Positions 1 through 12,840 of a stretch of 64,000 nt of DNA are shown piece by piece. Every line of letters starts with the position of its first letter. Positions within the stretch are counted from its first letter, which is position 1. The position numbers and the translations under genes are program-made. The DNA is from Promerops cafer (taxonomy: Eukaryota; Chordata; Aves; Passeriformes; Nectariniidae), in NCBI GenBank assembly GCA_013398275.1, contig VZSE01015292.1, positions 1,450,648 to 1,514,647 on the forward strand. The letters are read 5' to 3'. The notes under the pieces were generated by a model. That model had not been told where the DNA came from and searched no databases. It saw nothing but the letters and a program-made list of their open reading frames with translations.

Positions 1-3000
1 TACTCACGTGTCTGTGACAACATCAACACACAGACACTGACTATACAGTGTTTCCACAAACTGCATTTGGGTATTTAGTGCTTTTAAGCCTGCAATTAAA
101 ATGGACAGCTTGCAGAATAATGTGGCTTTACAAAGACTCACAAACAGCCCTAATTTAACAAGGGACATGACAAGCCATTTTAGAATCTTTTAAATACAAT
201 ATTTTGGCCCTTCCTTCTCTCTTCCCCACTGACCTAACTTGACTCAACTCACTCTGAAGCAGAATTTAAATCATTACAAGAATATGAACCTTAAATCTCA
301 CCTCTCAAAAGACACAGCTGGCTATAAAAGACCTTAAAATAGTACTAAAAGCTCTAGTCATTCAAATGACTGTAAAACACAGTAGGACAGACTTCGTATT
401 TACAAAACATACTCTAACATTTGCAAAATGTGTTTTTTCATGCGGACTTTTGTAAGCTGTGCACTTTTAATGCTGGAGTCACAGAGAATTTAGAATGAAG
501 TGTGCACAGGAAAAGTAAAATCCCTGACAAGGCACAACCTCCGCCTGTTTCCTCTCTCAGCCACGAGTCACGTCGCTGGTTTCGGCTCAGGGAGGTTTTC
601 CATGGCAGTCCCTGACTCACAGAGGAGCACTGAGGTGCTGCAAAACATGGAATCCAGACAGGACTGGAGTGAGGGCTGCGGGTGAGGGATGGGGAAATTT
701 TGGGACAACTCTTAAATTCCCTTATTCTCTAATTGGCTTGTTTTGTAACGTTAAAATGAGGAAGGAGTTTGGCTGCTTTGGGTGGAATTAGTTCTTTTGA
801 ACTAGCTTTATTGACTCCATTTATTGCCTATATAAAAATGTTGTAATTACCTAAACAATTACTAAATGTATTATTCACAGAACGTAATTATTTCAGCATT
901 ACAACCCCAGGAGCCCCTCAGCAGCAGAAGGCACAGTTCTATCTTGAGGTGGAACCTTATACTCAGAAGAATTAAGACTGAATTAAGATTCCTGAATTGA
1001 GATTCAGGAGGTACCAGAGGTGACACAGACCCACCGCCCTTCAGCATCCTCACTGGCCTCCTTGTTGGCAGCCTTTACAGAGGCCAAGGACTGGGACAGC
1101 CCAAGCAGGGAATCTTCTCCCACAGCCCCATCCCTCTCTCACACAGCTCTCTGTGCTCCCAGGCCGTGCCAGAGCCCTGACCACAAACCACCCTTTGGCT
1201 GAGGCTGGAGAGAGCCTCTGCGCTGAGCTACCCTGGACAAAACTGCTCCATTTCAATTCCTGCCACGTTCTCTGGGAACCTTAACTCCAGCCTCACCTTT
1301 CCTCTGGGGATGGGGACAATGGGAACAAAGAAAGAAAGATTCTACCCATTGCCATCGTGAAGCAAGTACAAAATGGTGCAGTGAGCTCTACCTGTGCAGG
1401 GAGCATGGAACAAACACCAGGAGGTGGGGAAGAACTTCATCTCAGTGGGCATTAATTCTGAAACTCCAGTGATACTGGTTTATGCTTTTTTTGGTTTATG
1501 ACACTGAAAAGAAAGGATCACAGAGCTATGAATAACAACTCATTTTCGCACCACCAGTGGGTGGACTCCCCACCCCCGTGCACTCAATCACAGCCAGGCA
1601 GCAGGGAATCCAAGGGAAGGAAAAGCCAACCTGAAGAGCCCAAGGTATGCGCTGAAGTTCCAAAAAATCTCCAAAATCCACTGGATGACTAAAAGCCATG
1701 ATTCCAGCAGAAGACACACACATCTTCACCATCTCTTTGTCTGCAGAGGGCAGTGTCTCATGTTTGCATCTCAAATGGATGAAAACCTAAGCCTAAATTA
1801 CTCATTAACAGATAACAAAGTTCTTCTTCTACATGAAAGAAACATTTAAACAGTCTCAGGAGAAGAACTGAACTAAAAAAGACACAAAAAACCATGGGTA
1901 TAATTGCTGCAGTGGGAAAGATAAGAAGGGGTCTAAAATACAAGAAGGGGTATTTCTCTTCCCCAAATATTGTGCTTATTCCCACATCAACATTTTTTAA
2001 GCCCCAGCTGGGGCTTTTGGCTGCCCAATATCCAAGCCTGTTATTTTGCAAAAAGACATAAACCCAGCAAGGCTTTTATAATGTCTACAGAAATACTAAA
2101 TGATGTACAGCACCCTTCAGACTGCAGTCTAGGTTCAAATATATGCCTAAAACTTAGTGGCCATCAGTCACAGGCCACAGATCTGGAAATAAATGTGTAA
2201 TTCAAAGCTTTGCTGGGAAGCAGAGGCATGAGGCAGCTCCAGAGGAACAATCCTGGGCTCACCTATTGCTCTGATACCTGCAACTGGCAACTCTGTGACT
2301 CCAGAGTGCTGGAGACAATTCCAGGATTTCCATTTGTTCTGCATTACTATAATTAGAGCTTCCGGATCATGGTTTACACTAAGAACAGCAGCAAAGGCTT
2401 CAAGGTGGAAGAGACTCAGATCAGACGGGTCAGGAGAAAGTCTGCAGAGAATGCTCACAGGTCCTGGTGAAAGGGAGGTGTGTTCCTACATTATCTATCC
2501 CGTATCAGGTGCTTATTTATACATACACAGTCTATAAACACCGTAACCATATGTGAAACACAGCCTTTATCACACAACAGCACTTTAACTCCACTTCCTG
2601 TCCTCAGCAGCAAATTATTAATTCACCACAAAAAAGGGGTGTCTGAGCACAGCAACTGGTACATTACACAGAAGTTAATAATATCAGACTACTAAATATA
2701 GCCACTCCTGCTTTTCTTCTACATTTTGCTGCCTAAGAGATTTTTGCAGCATCTTGCACACACTGGCTTGCCCTGCATGGATGGTGATGCTCAAAACTAG
2801 TGACAGGTGCAGAGCTTTCAAAACAGCACTTTTCCCTCACGCCATCCCACCCACGTTTAGCTCCAGCTTGTAAAACTGCAGTTATCTGCTTTGTAGGAAC
2901 GCACACGCACAGGAAGTCCAAGGAACAGACTGCCAACAAGCAGATGAGAAAATTAAAAAAGATCTGAGATGCTAATAAACCGTGCCAGAATCACACACTG

Positions 3001-3437
3001 CATCTAAATACAGGTTTTGAGGGAACACCACTGGAGTACTTCTGCAGATAGGCATATCTTTCATTTTAATTAAGGAAGAAAATTTCCCTCCTTTCAATGA
3101 GCTCACTTCCATTGGAGAGACCTGTTTTACTAACATAGCTTATGATTTTCGGTTTCTTTGCTTAAAGATAACAGAGTGAGGAAGAAAAAAAACCTTAAGG
3201 CCTATATAATTTACATTTGGGTCACTGACTTTCTTGGTTGAGGCTCCAAACATCAACCTTTTAAAAAAACTCCACAAGCCCCACATTGCTCTGCAGCAGA
3301 ACTTCCTCCTGCTACCCTACATTCATTTTTATCAGCACAAACTGCAGATATTCAGTGGAGTTACAGTCAAAAGGGATCCCAAGGGAAAAAATAATCTTTG
3401 ACTAACATCACAGTCAAAAAATACAACTTTTAAAAAG

Positions 3438-3560
3438 CTGTCTGGACATAACCCTGCGTAAGGTGCTTGAGGGGACCATGCTTTGAGCAGGAAGGTGGGA
3501 CTAGTTGGCCCCAGTGGTTCCTTCCAACCAGACCCCTTCTGTCTGATCCAGTGATTACTG
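3438..3560 (+). repeat. CR1 LINE fragment, 3' end
   Basis: The stretch resembles the 3' untranslated end of chicken repeat 1 elements: a segment like TGAGCAGGAAGGTGGGACTA, then a degenerate copy of the usual clause about dozens of bases before the end, GTTCCTTCCAACC, followed by a decayed ATTCTGTGAT-type tail. CR1 is the dominant retrotransposon of birds and other sauropsids, and 5'-truncated copies like this are typical. The copy is diverged and inert. It is the main lineage clue in the window. Confidence 0.75.
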
Positions 3561-4721
3561 GTTTCTAAGAAAGTATGCAGGGAAACTGCCATACATTTAC
3601 ATAGACAGACCTAACTCTGCAGAGAAAAATCTGTTTCAGCTTTCTGCATGTCCACCATTAATCCATTATGATGCCTTGTGGTGTGGACGTCAGGAATAAA
3701 TGTGAAACAGTTCAGAACTTAAAAAACCCCATTGCTTACACATGGATATTACAACCTGATTCACCCTGTAAACCATGTATGTATAAAAGCAGCATGTGCT
3801 TGTACAGATTCTGGTAATTACAGAGGTTTGTTTCAAAAAACCACCGTTTTTCACACAATATAAACATGGTAATTGTCACATTATCTCACAATCTACATTG
3901 TGATTTCAATTATGCACAACAAAGGGACTGCTCATGAGAACTGAACTGAGAGAGTAAATCACACCCCTCATAATAATAGTAACAAACCTGTGTTCATTAG
4001 TGTTTGTTTGTTTTTAAAAGGTATTTGTTCAACTACTACAAACATCTCTTGCAGACTGGTGAAAAAGAAAAATGCACTGGGTGCGGCATCAATCTTTCAT
4101 TTGTAAGACTTGTCTTGAGGGAAATCAGTTTCATATTCTTCACAGCCACGTGACTTTATCAGAAAACCACAGTGCACAATTTTGGCATAATTAGTAGGAC
4201 CTTCTGAAATACAGCCCAGAAGAAAGCTCTGAGGGAAACAAACACGTTTCACATCATTAGGGAAAGTTAAAGCTGAAATGGAGGTACCAGCCGCTGCACA
4301 CAGCAGCAGAAATCCCACCTATTTTTAGTTCACAATTCCAATAAGAAAACAGCTGGGAGTCTAATGAAATTATCTTGGTGACAAATTTAATGGACTGAAC
4401 ACTAAAGTTACTATTTTTAAGTAAAGTTCCTAATTATCCTTCAAAACAAGAAGCAATTAAGCAGCAGTGGAGCTCCAGCTTCCCAAGCGTCTGCAAGGCT
4501 TGGCTCCAATCAGATTGAAACTGGGAAATGGCTCAACACCTTTCTGATCCTAAAAGTTGGTTGAGGGCCAGGCTTGGGGTTTGGTTGGGTTTTTTTTTTT
4601 AGTCTAATGAAAGCAGTTCTGCTTTGACCTGTCCAGTCCTGCCTCGTGCTGTTTTCCCTGCCTGAGCTCCGTGCAGCTGCACAGTTCACACGGTGCCCGC
4701 GGAAGGGAATCGGAGCATGGA

Positions 4722-4861
4722 CGGTCTGGAGAGAGCTGGGGAGAGCCCAGAATGATAACTCACTGCCTGCATCTCAGAGCAGCTCAGCTCCGTGGCACAG
4801 AGGTGCAGAGGGAAGTGCTCCAGCAGCAATGGAGGAGGGCCAAGGATCCCACCTAGCAAAG
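4722..4861. repeat. Unclassified dispersed repeat, copy A
   Basis: This region aligns with 5530-5650. The best block is 4780-4806, matching 5571-5597 at 24 of 27 bases, the shared core being CAGCTCC then TGG then ACAGAGGTG. Similarity continues on both sides with small gaps (GATAAC upstream; CTCCAG and CCAAGGA downstream). The two copies lie about 790 bp apart in the same orientation. I cannot assign a family: an old local duplication or two relics of one transposon family are both possible. Confidence 0.45.
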
Positions 4862-5300
4862 AGCTCTGACAGAGCACAGAGGAATTCTGGTATTTTCAAA
4901 TTTACTGAAACAGACACATTAATCACAGTAAAGCAAGTTATAATCTGACATGGTCCTCTCCAAAAAGCTTTTTAAAATTGGCCATTTTAATTACTGTTTC
5001 CCTTGGTAACACACTGTGGCACCAATGAGTCTGTTGTACTTGTAACCTCATATAAGACTATTCCACACTTCATACATACCACACACCTTATTTTTGAAAC
5101 AAATTTTGAACAAGAGAGGTAGAGAATTAGAGTTAGCATTGGAAATACACAGATAATGTAGTAATATTTGCATTTTAATGAGACATGGTAAGATCCTAGA
5201 GTCTGGAATGCCCATTTGGGGAACATATCCTGGTAAAACAGAAGATCTCTAAACCCCTCCTCTCATCCCTTACACCAAACCACTTCATCATGAGATTTAA

Positions 5301-5347
5301 GATCAAGAATCTTGATGACAAGACCTTGATCAAGATTCTTGATGACA
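5301..5347. repeat. 20 bp direct repeat with palindromic core
   Basis: GATCAAGAATCTTGATGACA at 5301-5320 recurs at 5328-5347 with one mismatch. The 15-base core ATCAAGAATCTTGAT is the exact reverse complement of the matching core in the second copy, so the pair is a direct and an inverted repeat at once and could form hairpins. Confidence 0.85.
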
Positions 5348-5529
5348 TCACAATACTTCCTGGCATTACAACCATGAAAGATAGATCATCCTTCATTCAT
5401 ATGACTTCACTTAAAACCTCACACTATCCAAAATCACCCAAGGGTTTTTGCAGATGTGAGCTTTTATAATCCTCTTGAAGAAGAGCTGAATCAAAACATC
5501 ACTTTACAAACGGGGAAACTTTGTTTCAC

Positions 5530-5650
5530 CCAAGCTGGGCCTTGGATAACACAATGTGTGTATCCTAAAGCAGTTCAGCTCCCTGGGACAGAGGTGAACA
5601 AGGAGTCCTCCAGAATGAACCAAGGAGAAGCCATTCCAACCCAGGGAAGA
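5530..5650. repeat. Unclassified dispersed repeat, copy B
   Basis: Diverged partner of 4722-4861. The translated minus-strand frames of both copies share spaced residues (HLC, then EL, then C), as expected from nucleotide similarity; this is not evidence for a gene. Copy B is somewhat shorter and less GC-rich. Confidence 0.45.
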
Positions 5651-7132
5651 AAAGGAGTCTGCACACCTTAAATGCAAACTCTGTCCTTCTTCATGGCACA
5701 CATAGTGATGTTAGGGAGAGCTAACAAAAACACCAAAATAAAACAACAATCAGGAGGCTCACTCTTGAGACTCAGTTTGATGAAAGATTATCCAGAGAAC
5801 AGCCACACTTCATGAAGCAGTGTAAGAGAATTGTCTCGCCAGACATGAAGCTCCACAGTCCATTCACACACCTCCTGATCTTGTAACATTATAAATGTGT
5901 TATTACACATTATTACACATATCTAAGTCCCTCTTAGATACTTTAACAGCAGAATTGGTGGACAGTGTGGTCCTCAGAAAATTTGCAAGTATCACCAACA
6001 TTGGCAATAAACAAATAAACAAGGCAGTTTTACAGGGGATTTTGTACATATATTGCTATTTTCATTAATTTATAAAAATTACTTAGGGTTCAGAAGGATC
6101 TTTTTTTTGAAAAACACAAATCTCTCAGCCAAGATCCCACAGCAGACCTGGCCACCTGACCCAGGCTGGATGTGGCTCCTGCCAGCACCACGCTCCTTTA
6201 GCGGCCCAGGAGCCAAGGCTCCTTCCCTCCCCCAGCTGCAGAAGGCTTCCTAAAAATAGTCTTTTGCCAGCTTTTACTCAGGCTGCAGTTTACATGAGCC
6301 CTCTGGGAGAAGGGGAACCTTGCAGAGTACCCAAGGCACTCACTAAAAATTTACTGGGCAGCCAACACGTTTCAAGTGTAAATTATCATCCAGACACTGA
6401 AACCCCTCACTTCCACAATGAACACATTACAATTTAGCTTTATTGGTGCATATCCTTCTCAGAGACTTAATTAGTGTACCACAATACAAATATAGTTAAC
6501 GGAGATTTATATTTACCTACAACTTATTTTAACACGTTTCAGCTACAAAATCAATGTATAATATACTACAGAGTAATCAGTTCAAAATCACAAAGCCTAT
6601 CAATGACATCCTGCTACAAAATTACTCTTAATCACATGTAAAATTAGCCAGCAATTTCTTTCGGTTTATTTAGAACTTAGTCACACACTAAAAATACTGT
6701 ATTTAAAGTTACTTAAGCTCAGCTTTGGTTTGAGAACTTCTTCACCTAATATGAGCTTAATCTACTTTTTAATTTTCAGCCTGCCCCTCGTGAAGTCAGG
6801 ATTTTATGACCATGTTCTCTGCATGCAAGCACATGGTCTCAATAAACTTTTGAGCCTGCTGGTAAATTTATACCAAATGTCCTCCAGACATCTTTGTCAG
6901 GGGTCTCTAAAAAACAGTAACTTCAGCAATACCTGTGATTGCAGGCAAGCACCCAGACAAAAGAAATTTAAATAGAAGTCTCCAGTGAAGGAAAGGCTTT
7001 GGCGCATCACCGAACAGTGGAGCTCACAGAAGAGGAAAACAAAGGGGAGAACGTGCAAGTCAGCAGCATCCAGTGCTCCCTCTCCCCGGGACTGGCAGTG
7101 ATGTATCTACAGTGTTTCAGCCCAGGGAATAA

Positions 7133-7160
7133 TTGGGAATCGAACCTGGTGCTTTCACAT
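7133..7160 (+). repeat. Possible tRNA-derived SINE trace (box B-like)
   Basis: The minus strand reads ACCAGGTTCGATTCCCAATT, a good match to the tRNA T-arm / RNA polymerase III box B. No complete tRNA cloverleaf can be built around it. In the plus orientation it resembles the TGGGATTCGAACCC segment of MIR elements. The flanks are too decayed to classify. Confidence 0.3.
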
Positions 7161-9286
7161 TGTACCAGCAAATGTATTGGCCTCATTTCATCCTTGGAGC
7201 AGGAATTTTCTGTTGCCTTCCATCTTTCAGAACACGGTTGCTTTTACTTCCTTTTTTAAAGCAAGTCTTTAATGAGGTTTTACAGTAGCTTTTTAGGCCT
7301 CAAGTTTGATAAAAGTATTCTAATTGTCATCCTGTAATCTTGAGATGTTCCTTTTCTGCAGCAATGCAGCTGAGCCATGAGAGCTCTCATAAAACTCTCC
7401 AAAAGCTGTTGTGCCTGCTCACAGGGAGCACCAGAAACAGCAGCTCCCAAGGACAGGCAAAAAGCCCCAGCACCCACTCACCCAACCCACCCAGGCGAGT
7501 GAACTGCAAAACACTAAAAATACTGGTCCCAGCTGCTTCACGATTGTGGCTATCGGAGCACCAGGGATGCACATCATTCCCACAGCCCTGTCCTGCTGCA
7601 GCTGAGTTTTCTGTGGCTTCCCCAGCAGCAGCCAGACCTGGGGGTCCCCTGCCAGGCCCCCCAGCCAGTCCAGCACTGCATCCCACATCAGCTTCCCAAG
7701 CCTCCACCCACAGGATCCACCCAGGAACGATGCTCCGGCCTAACATGGGCCATGCAAAAATGATGCAACCAATGCCACGCTCTTCCTTGTTTCCTCCAGG
7801 GTTTATTTATAGCTTGCCCTGTATTTTGTGCCTGCAGATCTTCCTCCTGGCAGGAGGGATTCCTAGGGAAGGCTGCTCCAGCCCCCGTGGAAGTCTTTTA
7901 TTCCTCTTGTTTCTGTCTCACACTGAATGGTTTGTTTGAATCACAGCTCAAAACTAACCTCGTTCAGGGCTTTCTCTGTTTGCACAAAGGGGCCTTGCAA
8001 GAGCCTGGGAGGGGTAGGGAAAATTCATTCTCAGGAACTACTATGAGTTGTAAGAGTTGCTTTGATTGATTCTCACCATTTGACAGCTACAGTGTTTCAC
8101 CAGCACAGCAATTCAACACTGCCATTTCATTAACTCCAATACTCAAAAGTCAAGATGTCATTTGCTCTGCTTTATAATAAGCTTCTGGGAATTTTATGGT
8201 AAAACTGAGCATATTTTTTACATTAATGGGTACAACTTTTAAAAAATACAGAAGTCTAGTACACCCGAGGTGCATGACAAACTGACAGAGTTTACAGCCA
8301 CAATTCTGCCTCTTATTTAACTTCTCACCCTAATTCAATCTGACCAACTCATTTATGACATTCATTCATTCCCAGTTCAGACTGACCACTGTCTTCCCAA
8401 AAACCAGAGGACTGAAGGATTGCTATGTACACAACAATCTACTATTTTACTCATTCCAGTTTTCTCAAAACATTTGAGCAATGCGATTACAGAAGTTTCA
8501 CCTGCAGTAAACTGTTACTTCTAGGGAATTTAGTTAATTTTAGTGAATTTTTTGCACTTTACTTACCAGAAAAAAAGGGTCTATTCTCTGCCTAGTGAAA
8601 AGAAGATTAAAAATACAAAAAACAAGGAGTATCATTGCGAGATCCATGTACAGCAAAGCCAAACCCAAGGATCTGGAGCTTTCAGTGTTTATGTAGCTTT
8701 GCCAGCTGACTCTCAGCATGTGTCAAACCCCATCAAACACGGGGCCTGTCCTCAGTAAAAGCACCAAGGGTGTGTTCAGCTCTGCCCAACAGGGTGATTA
8801 CTGCACTGCTGGGATCCCCTCGCTCCAGGAATGTGTGGCATCACCAGCAGGATGAAAGGCTGCTCAGCAGAGCACCACAGAATCCACGCAATCAGAGATA
8901 CCTGTGAAACCTGTTGTTAATGAATTCACTCACAGGAGGAGACTTTTAACATCATCTGCTTCAAGAGAGTTTCTATTAGAGAGGATCCAGCCTCTTGAAT
9001 TTTTCTTAATCTTTACCATCATAAAAGAAAAATAGAATTGTGTAGCAATGCTGTGGTAGTAGCTGCATTTAATGATCTTGTGGAACAACGCAACATTCTA
9101 ATTTCTTTAGTACATTATTTTGCCTATAACAACACTGATGAATTGCTCAGAATGTTTTGCACATTGAGTCAGGGCTGTGAATACACACGACATCTTTTTT
9201 CTTTTACTAATATATTATTAGTTGTTTGAAAAATATTGGTCATTTTAATTATGTGGAAAATGATTTATGAAGTCTCAAACCTTCAC

Positions 9287-9322
9287 AATCAATCAATCAA
9301 TCAATCAGTCAATCAATCAACA
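9287..9322. repeat. (AATC)n microsatellite
   Basis: About nine tandem AATC units with one interruption (AGTC). Confidence 0.95.
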
Positions 9323-12300
9323 AATCTAATTCCTACACATCTCCTTGATTGGAAGTTGGTAACATACTCTTCAGGGTGGCAACTCCGTACCTGTTTTTGC
9401 AGCACTAACCCCAGGTCAGTTTAGCTTTAGGCACAATGTACAGAGCCAGTGTTGTTCACTAATCCTCATTCTATTACAAACTCGTACCTATCAACAGAGC
9501 AAGAGACCAATACAATATTCACAGCATCTCCTCCAGAAGCCTCAGTGGACAAAATGTGTTTTTTCATACATTTCTACCATATTCACTCACTATGACTTAA
9601 TGCCACAACAAAAACTTTTGAGGATGAAAAGAAACTACAGTGGGAAGGAATGAGGAACCTGTTGCCATTAAAATGCAGAAATTAGTGAGAGTTTAATTAA
9701 CCAAAGGTTTTGGCTTATATTCCATCTCCTGCTGTATTGCACTGCAACACTTTCCCATCACCCACAAAAAAAATTCCATTGCATTTGCATTTGTAGGTTT
9801 GCAGAGAACAAAACCACAAAAAACAAAGCAGAAGCCTGAACAGGTATCAGAAATATGTTGACTAAGTCCAGACACTACTGAGCCAAACAGACTTGAAAGC
9901 AATTACAAAAATATGCATCTGACATCTGTTTCAAAAAAAGCTCAAGATGACTTTATTTTCTCTTTTCAAAATGGAAATCCCTGGGATTAGGCATATTTTG
10001 TCATTTATCTGTATGTTTAAAATCACTTGGTGATGCAAGCATAATATTCTCTATCAAACAACACAATTTGCCATTTTTATGACTAGTAACAAGGAATCCG
10101 TTCTTCTCTTTACTGAATTATTTTTAACTCTGTTAATTAACGTTATGGGTATAGGCCACCCATCAAGAAATGTGGCTAAAGAATTTTGTCTGCAGAATTC
10201 TGGACTGTAGCCAAATACTTTTAGAACAGAATTATCTCCTGAAGATGCATCACTCGTAGGTTTATGCAGCAGTACTTACACATTTACATTCTTTGGTAAT
10301 AACAACTTTGGTTTCAAAGCCGACTAATAAAGTAAAATATTAATGGAGATACATCCTAAGCAAACCACACCCTGGACTCCAACTCCAGTATTCTCCTCCA
10401 GATAACTAAAATGTCAGTAAGTTTGTTATCTAACCCTGCCTTCACTACACTCTCCTAATGTTCTTCTGACACTCAAAATGAAACTTCTCCGTTAGAGGAG
10501 CACAGCAATCTACTGACCAAATCATGTGGGCGTCTGCTTATGATCTCAGAAAAAATTACTATTTTAAAGACAAATTTTATTTAAATAAAATGCTAACATT
10601 CATGCCAAACTTTGAAAAATACTCTTGATCCAGTTCAAGCCTAACCTGAACAAATGTTGTGCATGTGAATTTTGTCTGAAACAAAGAAATAGCTGTTGTG
10701 AGAGCAAATCCATTTACACGTGAAAGCAAATATAAAACATCCATTTCCACTGAATCAGGCATCCATAAACACTAGAGTTTATCCTTAACCCTTGCAGGCA
10801 TTAGCAAGTGATGCATTTAAACTAAAAGGTGAAGTCTGAATATTTGGACACAGGACTGTGTCAAGAAATTGGGGAAGAAGTTCCAACCCAGTTTTTTTGT
10901 GCTCTACAACCAGGTCTGCCCTGCCTCCAGCTGAAGGCAAATCCTCAATATTTACAACCAGGCAGGGAAAGGAAGCTGCATCTGCAGCCAAAGGCCAGAA
11001 AGGAACTGGCACATTCACAGATGTGTGGAACAGAGGAGAAATAAAAGCAGCAGATGAATGAAGGCAATGAATCCAAGGGGCTGAAGTGGCCGAGGGAGTG
11101 AAAGTGGAGGCAGAAATCAGATTCCTGGAGCAAACAGTTAAACCCCTTGACAATAATTCAGGATGATGCAATGGGCACCACACAGACCTCAAAAGGCTGG
11201 GGTATGACTTCTTCAATTATTCACATTTTGGACTTGTAAAGGTCTTTCTGCCATTATGGCCCATCAACTTTGTATCTTCCTTATTGGAGCACCTAATTTG
11301 TAACATTCAAGCAACCTGTTCTAGGACACCTTTTAGTTTATCTTGCTTCATACTAGAATGTAATTTATTTTGAAGACAGAGGAGTTTATCTGGGGTTGAG
11401 TGTAGCTTGAAATTATGAATTTATGATTAGCTCTGACAAGAGTGGGAACATGTGCTAGATTCATAATCCATTTATTGGCTAAATTTAGGTAATCTGGTTT
11501 TCAGAGCACTTGCCAGCAGGCACATCCCTGCTACTGAGAGTCAGCAGGAGAGGGCACACACGTGGAGGAGTTAGGTATAATTCAGCTGTTACATATTTGG
11601 ACTCATGTTGTTGGTAGTGACTTCACTGAAGTCATGCAAAGACAGGAGTTACTGTGCTCCCCATCATACACCTAATGCCCCACCAGACTGCAGGAAATGC
11701 ATAGCCTGGGCTGTATTTCTTTAATTAAAATTTAACCTTGTTTAAAACATGATCTTCTATTCCCTCAAGCTGAAGATGAGCAGGAAAAAGACCCTAATTC
11801 AGTTATCTCTAAGCACTCTGGAGTAGAGTAACGTGGATTTTGTAATCAAGACCAAAAATTAGGAGTTAGATGATCTGGGTCTACTCTTTGGCTTGCCAAG
11901 GAATTCACACAGCAGTAGGCAAGCTCATCAGTTTTATTCCAGTGAAAGGGGACATGAATATTATTCTTCCTCATGGGAACGTTTAACAATATGACTGTCA
12001 CTGTCCGTAAGAAGCTCATGGATGCCAGGAATACAGGCCAGGGAAATTCCTGTCCTGTTGAATGTGAGCACTCAGAGGAGCTGAAGACAAGAGAAACCCC
12101 TGTCAAAATCACATTGAATCGAATGGAAAGAAAGGGGAAGAAAAAGGTAAAAAATAATACGGATAAGAAATTAGACTAACAGTAGTACCACTGATAAATC
12201 AGGCACTGTTTAAAAAGGTGAAACTTTGAGCAAACACACTTTACTACGTGTTCCATGAAAGGAACTTTGTCATGAAGAGAAATCAACATGGAAGAAAATC

Positions 12301-12584
12301 ATTAAGTGCACAGATTGGGGCTCTTAACTGCTCTCTGCAAGTCTACAAATCGAGAAATAAAACACACCATAAATCTTAATAAAAATATAAAGAATTCACA
12401 ACATCAGAAATGAAAAAGGCTGTGCGTCCACATGTGCTGATCCTCCAGCAGCCCTGCACAGCAGTCGGCTAATAGCTGCACTCCCTGCCTTTCTTTGATA
12501 AGTATTTTAAAAACAAACATCTTAAAAAATACTCCTCATAAAACCCTTCTGGAGGAGCCTGGCACAGTTTCAAGGTATCAGAGA

Positions 12585-12840
12585 GGCTCCGCTGGTGCTG
12601 GAGTTCCAGAAACGTGACTCTGCACCTCCAGAGCCTCCTCCCCGCGCCTTCTCCTTCCCCGAAATGGCAGCGCAGGAGAGGAGCGGGAGGCAGGAAATAG
12701 CGTGAGAATGGGCTCCCTCGTGCTGCTTCCAGCCCTTCCTGACATCGCAGGGTGTGAAATGGGCTGCAAACACTGTCTCTCACATTATTTCCTTTTCCAC
12801 CCCGGCCAAAACCAGGAAGCGCCAGCGAGGAGATTCGCAG
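12585..12840. promoter_or_regulatory. Intronic CpG-rich cluster
   Basis: I count 14 CpG dinucleotides in about 255 bp, in a neighbourhood where CpG is rare. G+C is clearly higher than in the flanks. It includes CCCCGCGCC, GAGCGGGAGG and CCCCGGCC, which could serve GC-box-type factors. No exon is recognisable. It could be an intronic regulatory element, a weak CpG island or simply a GC-rich patch. Confidence 0.35.

Noticed and set aside
7133..7160. A tRNA gene on the minus strand
   Set aside because: Only the T-arm-like block is present; no acceptor stem, D-arm or anticodon arm can be paired around it.
7340..7939. Open frame of 199 codons on the plus strand, with a 119-codon frame opposite it
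   Set aside because: The stretch is GC-rich, so stops are rare in several frames at once. The protein is low in recognisable motifs (Pro/Ser/Ala-rich), with no splice or promoter context. Both strands being open points to composition.
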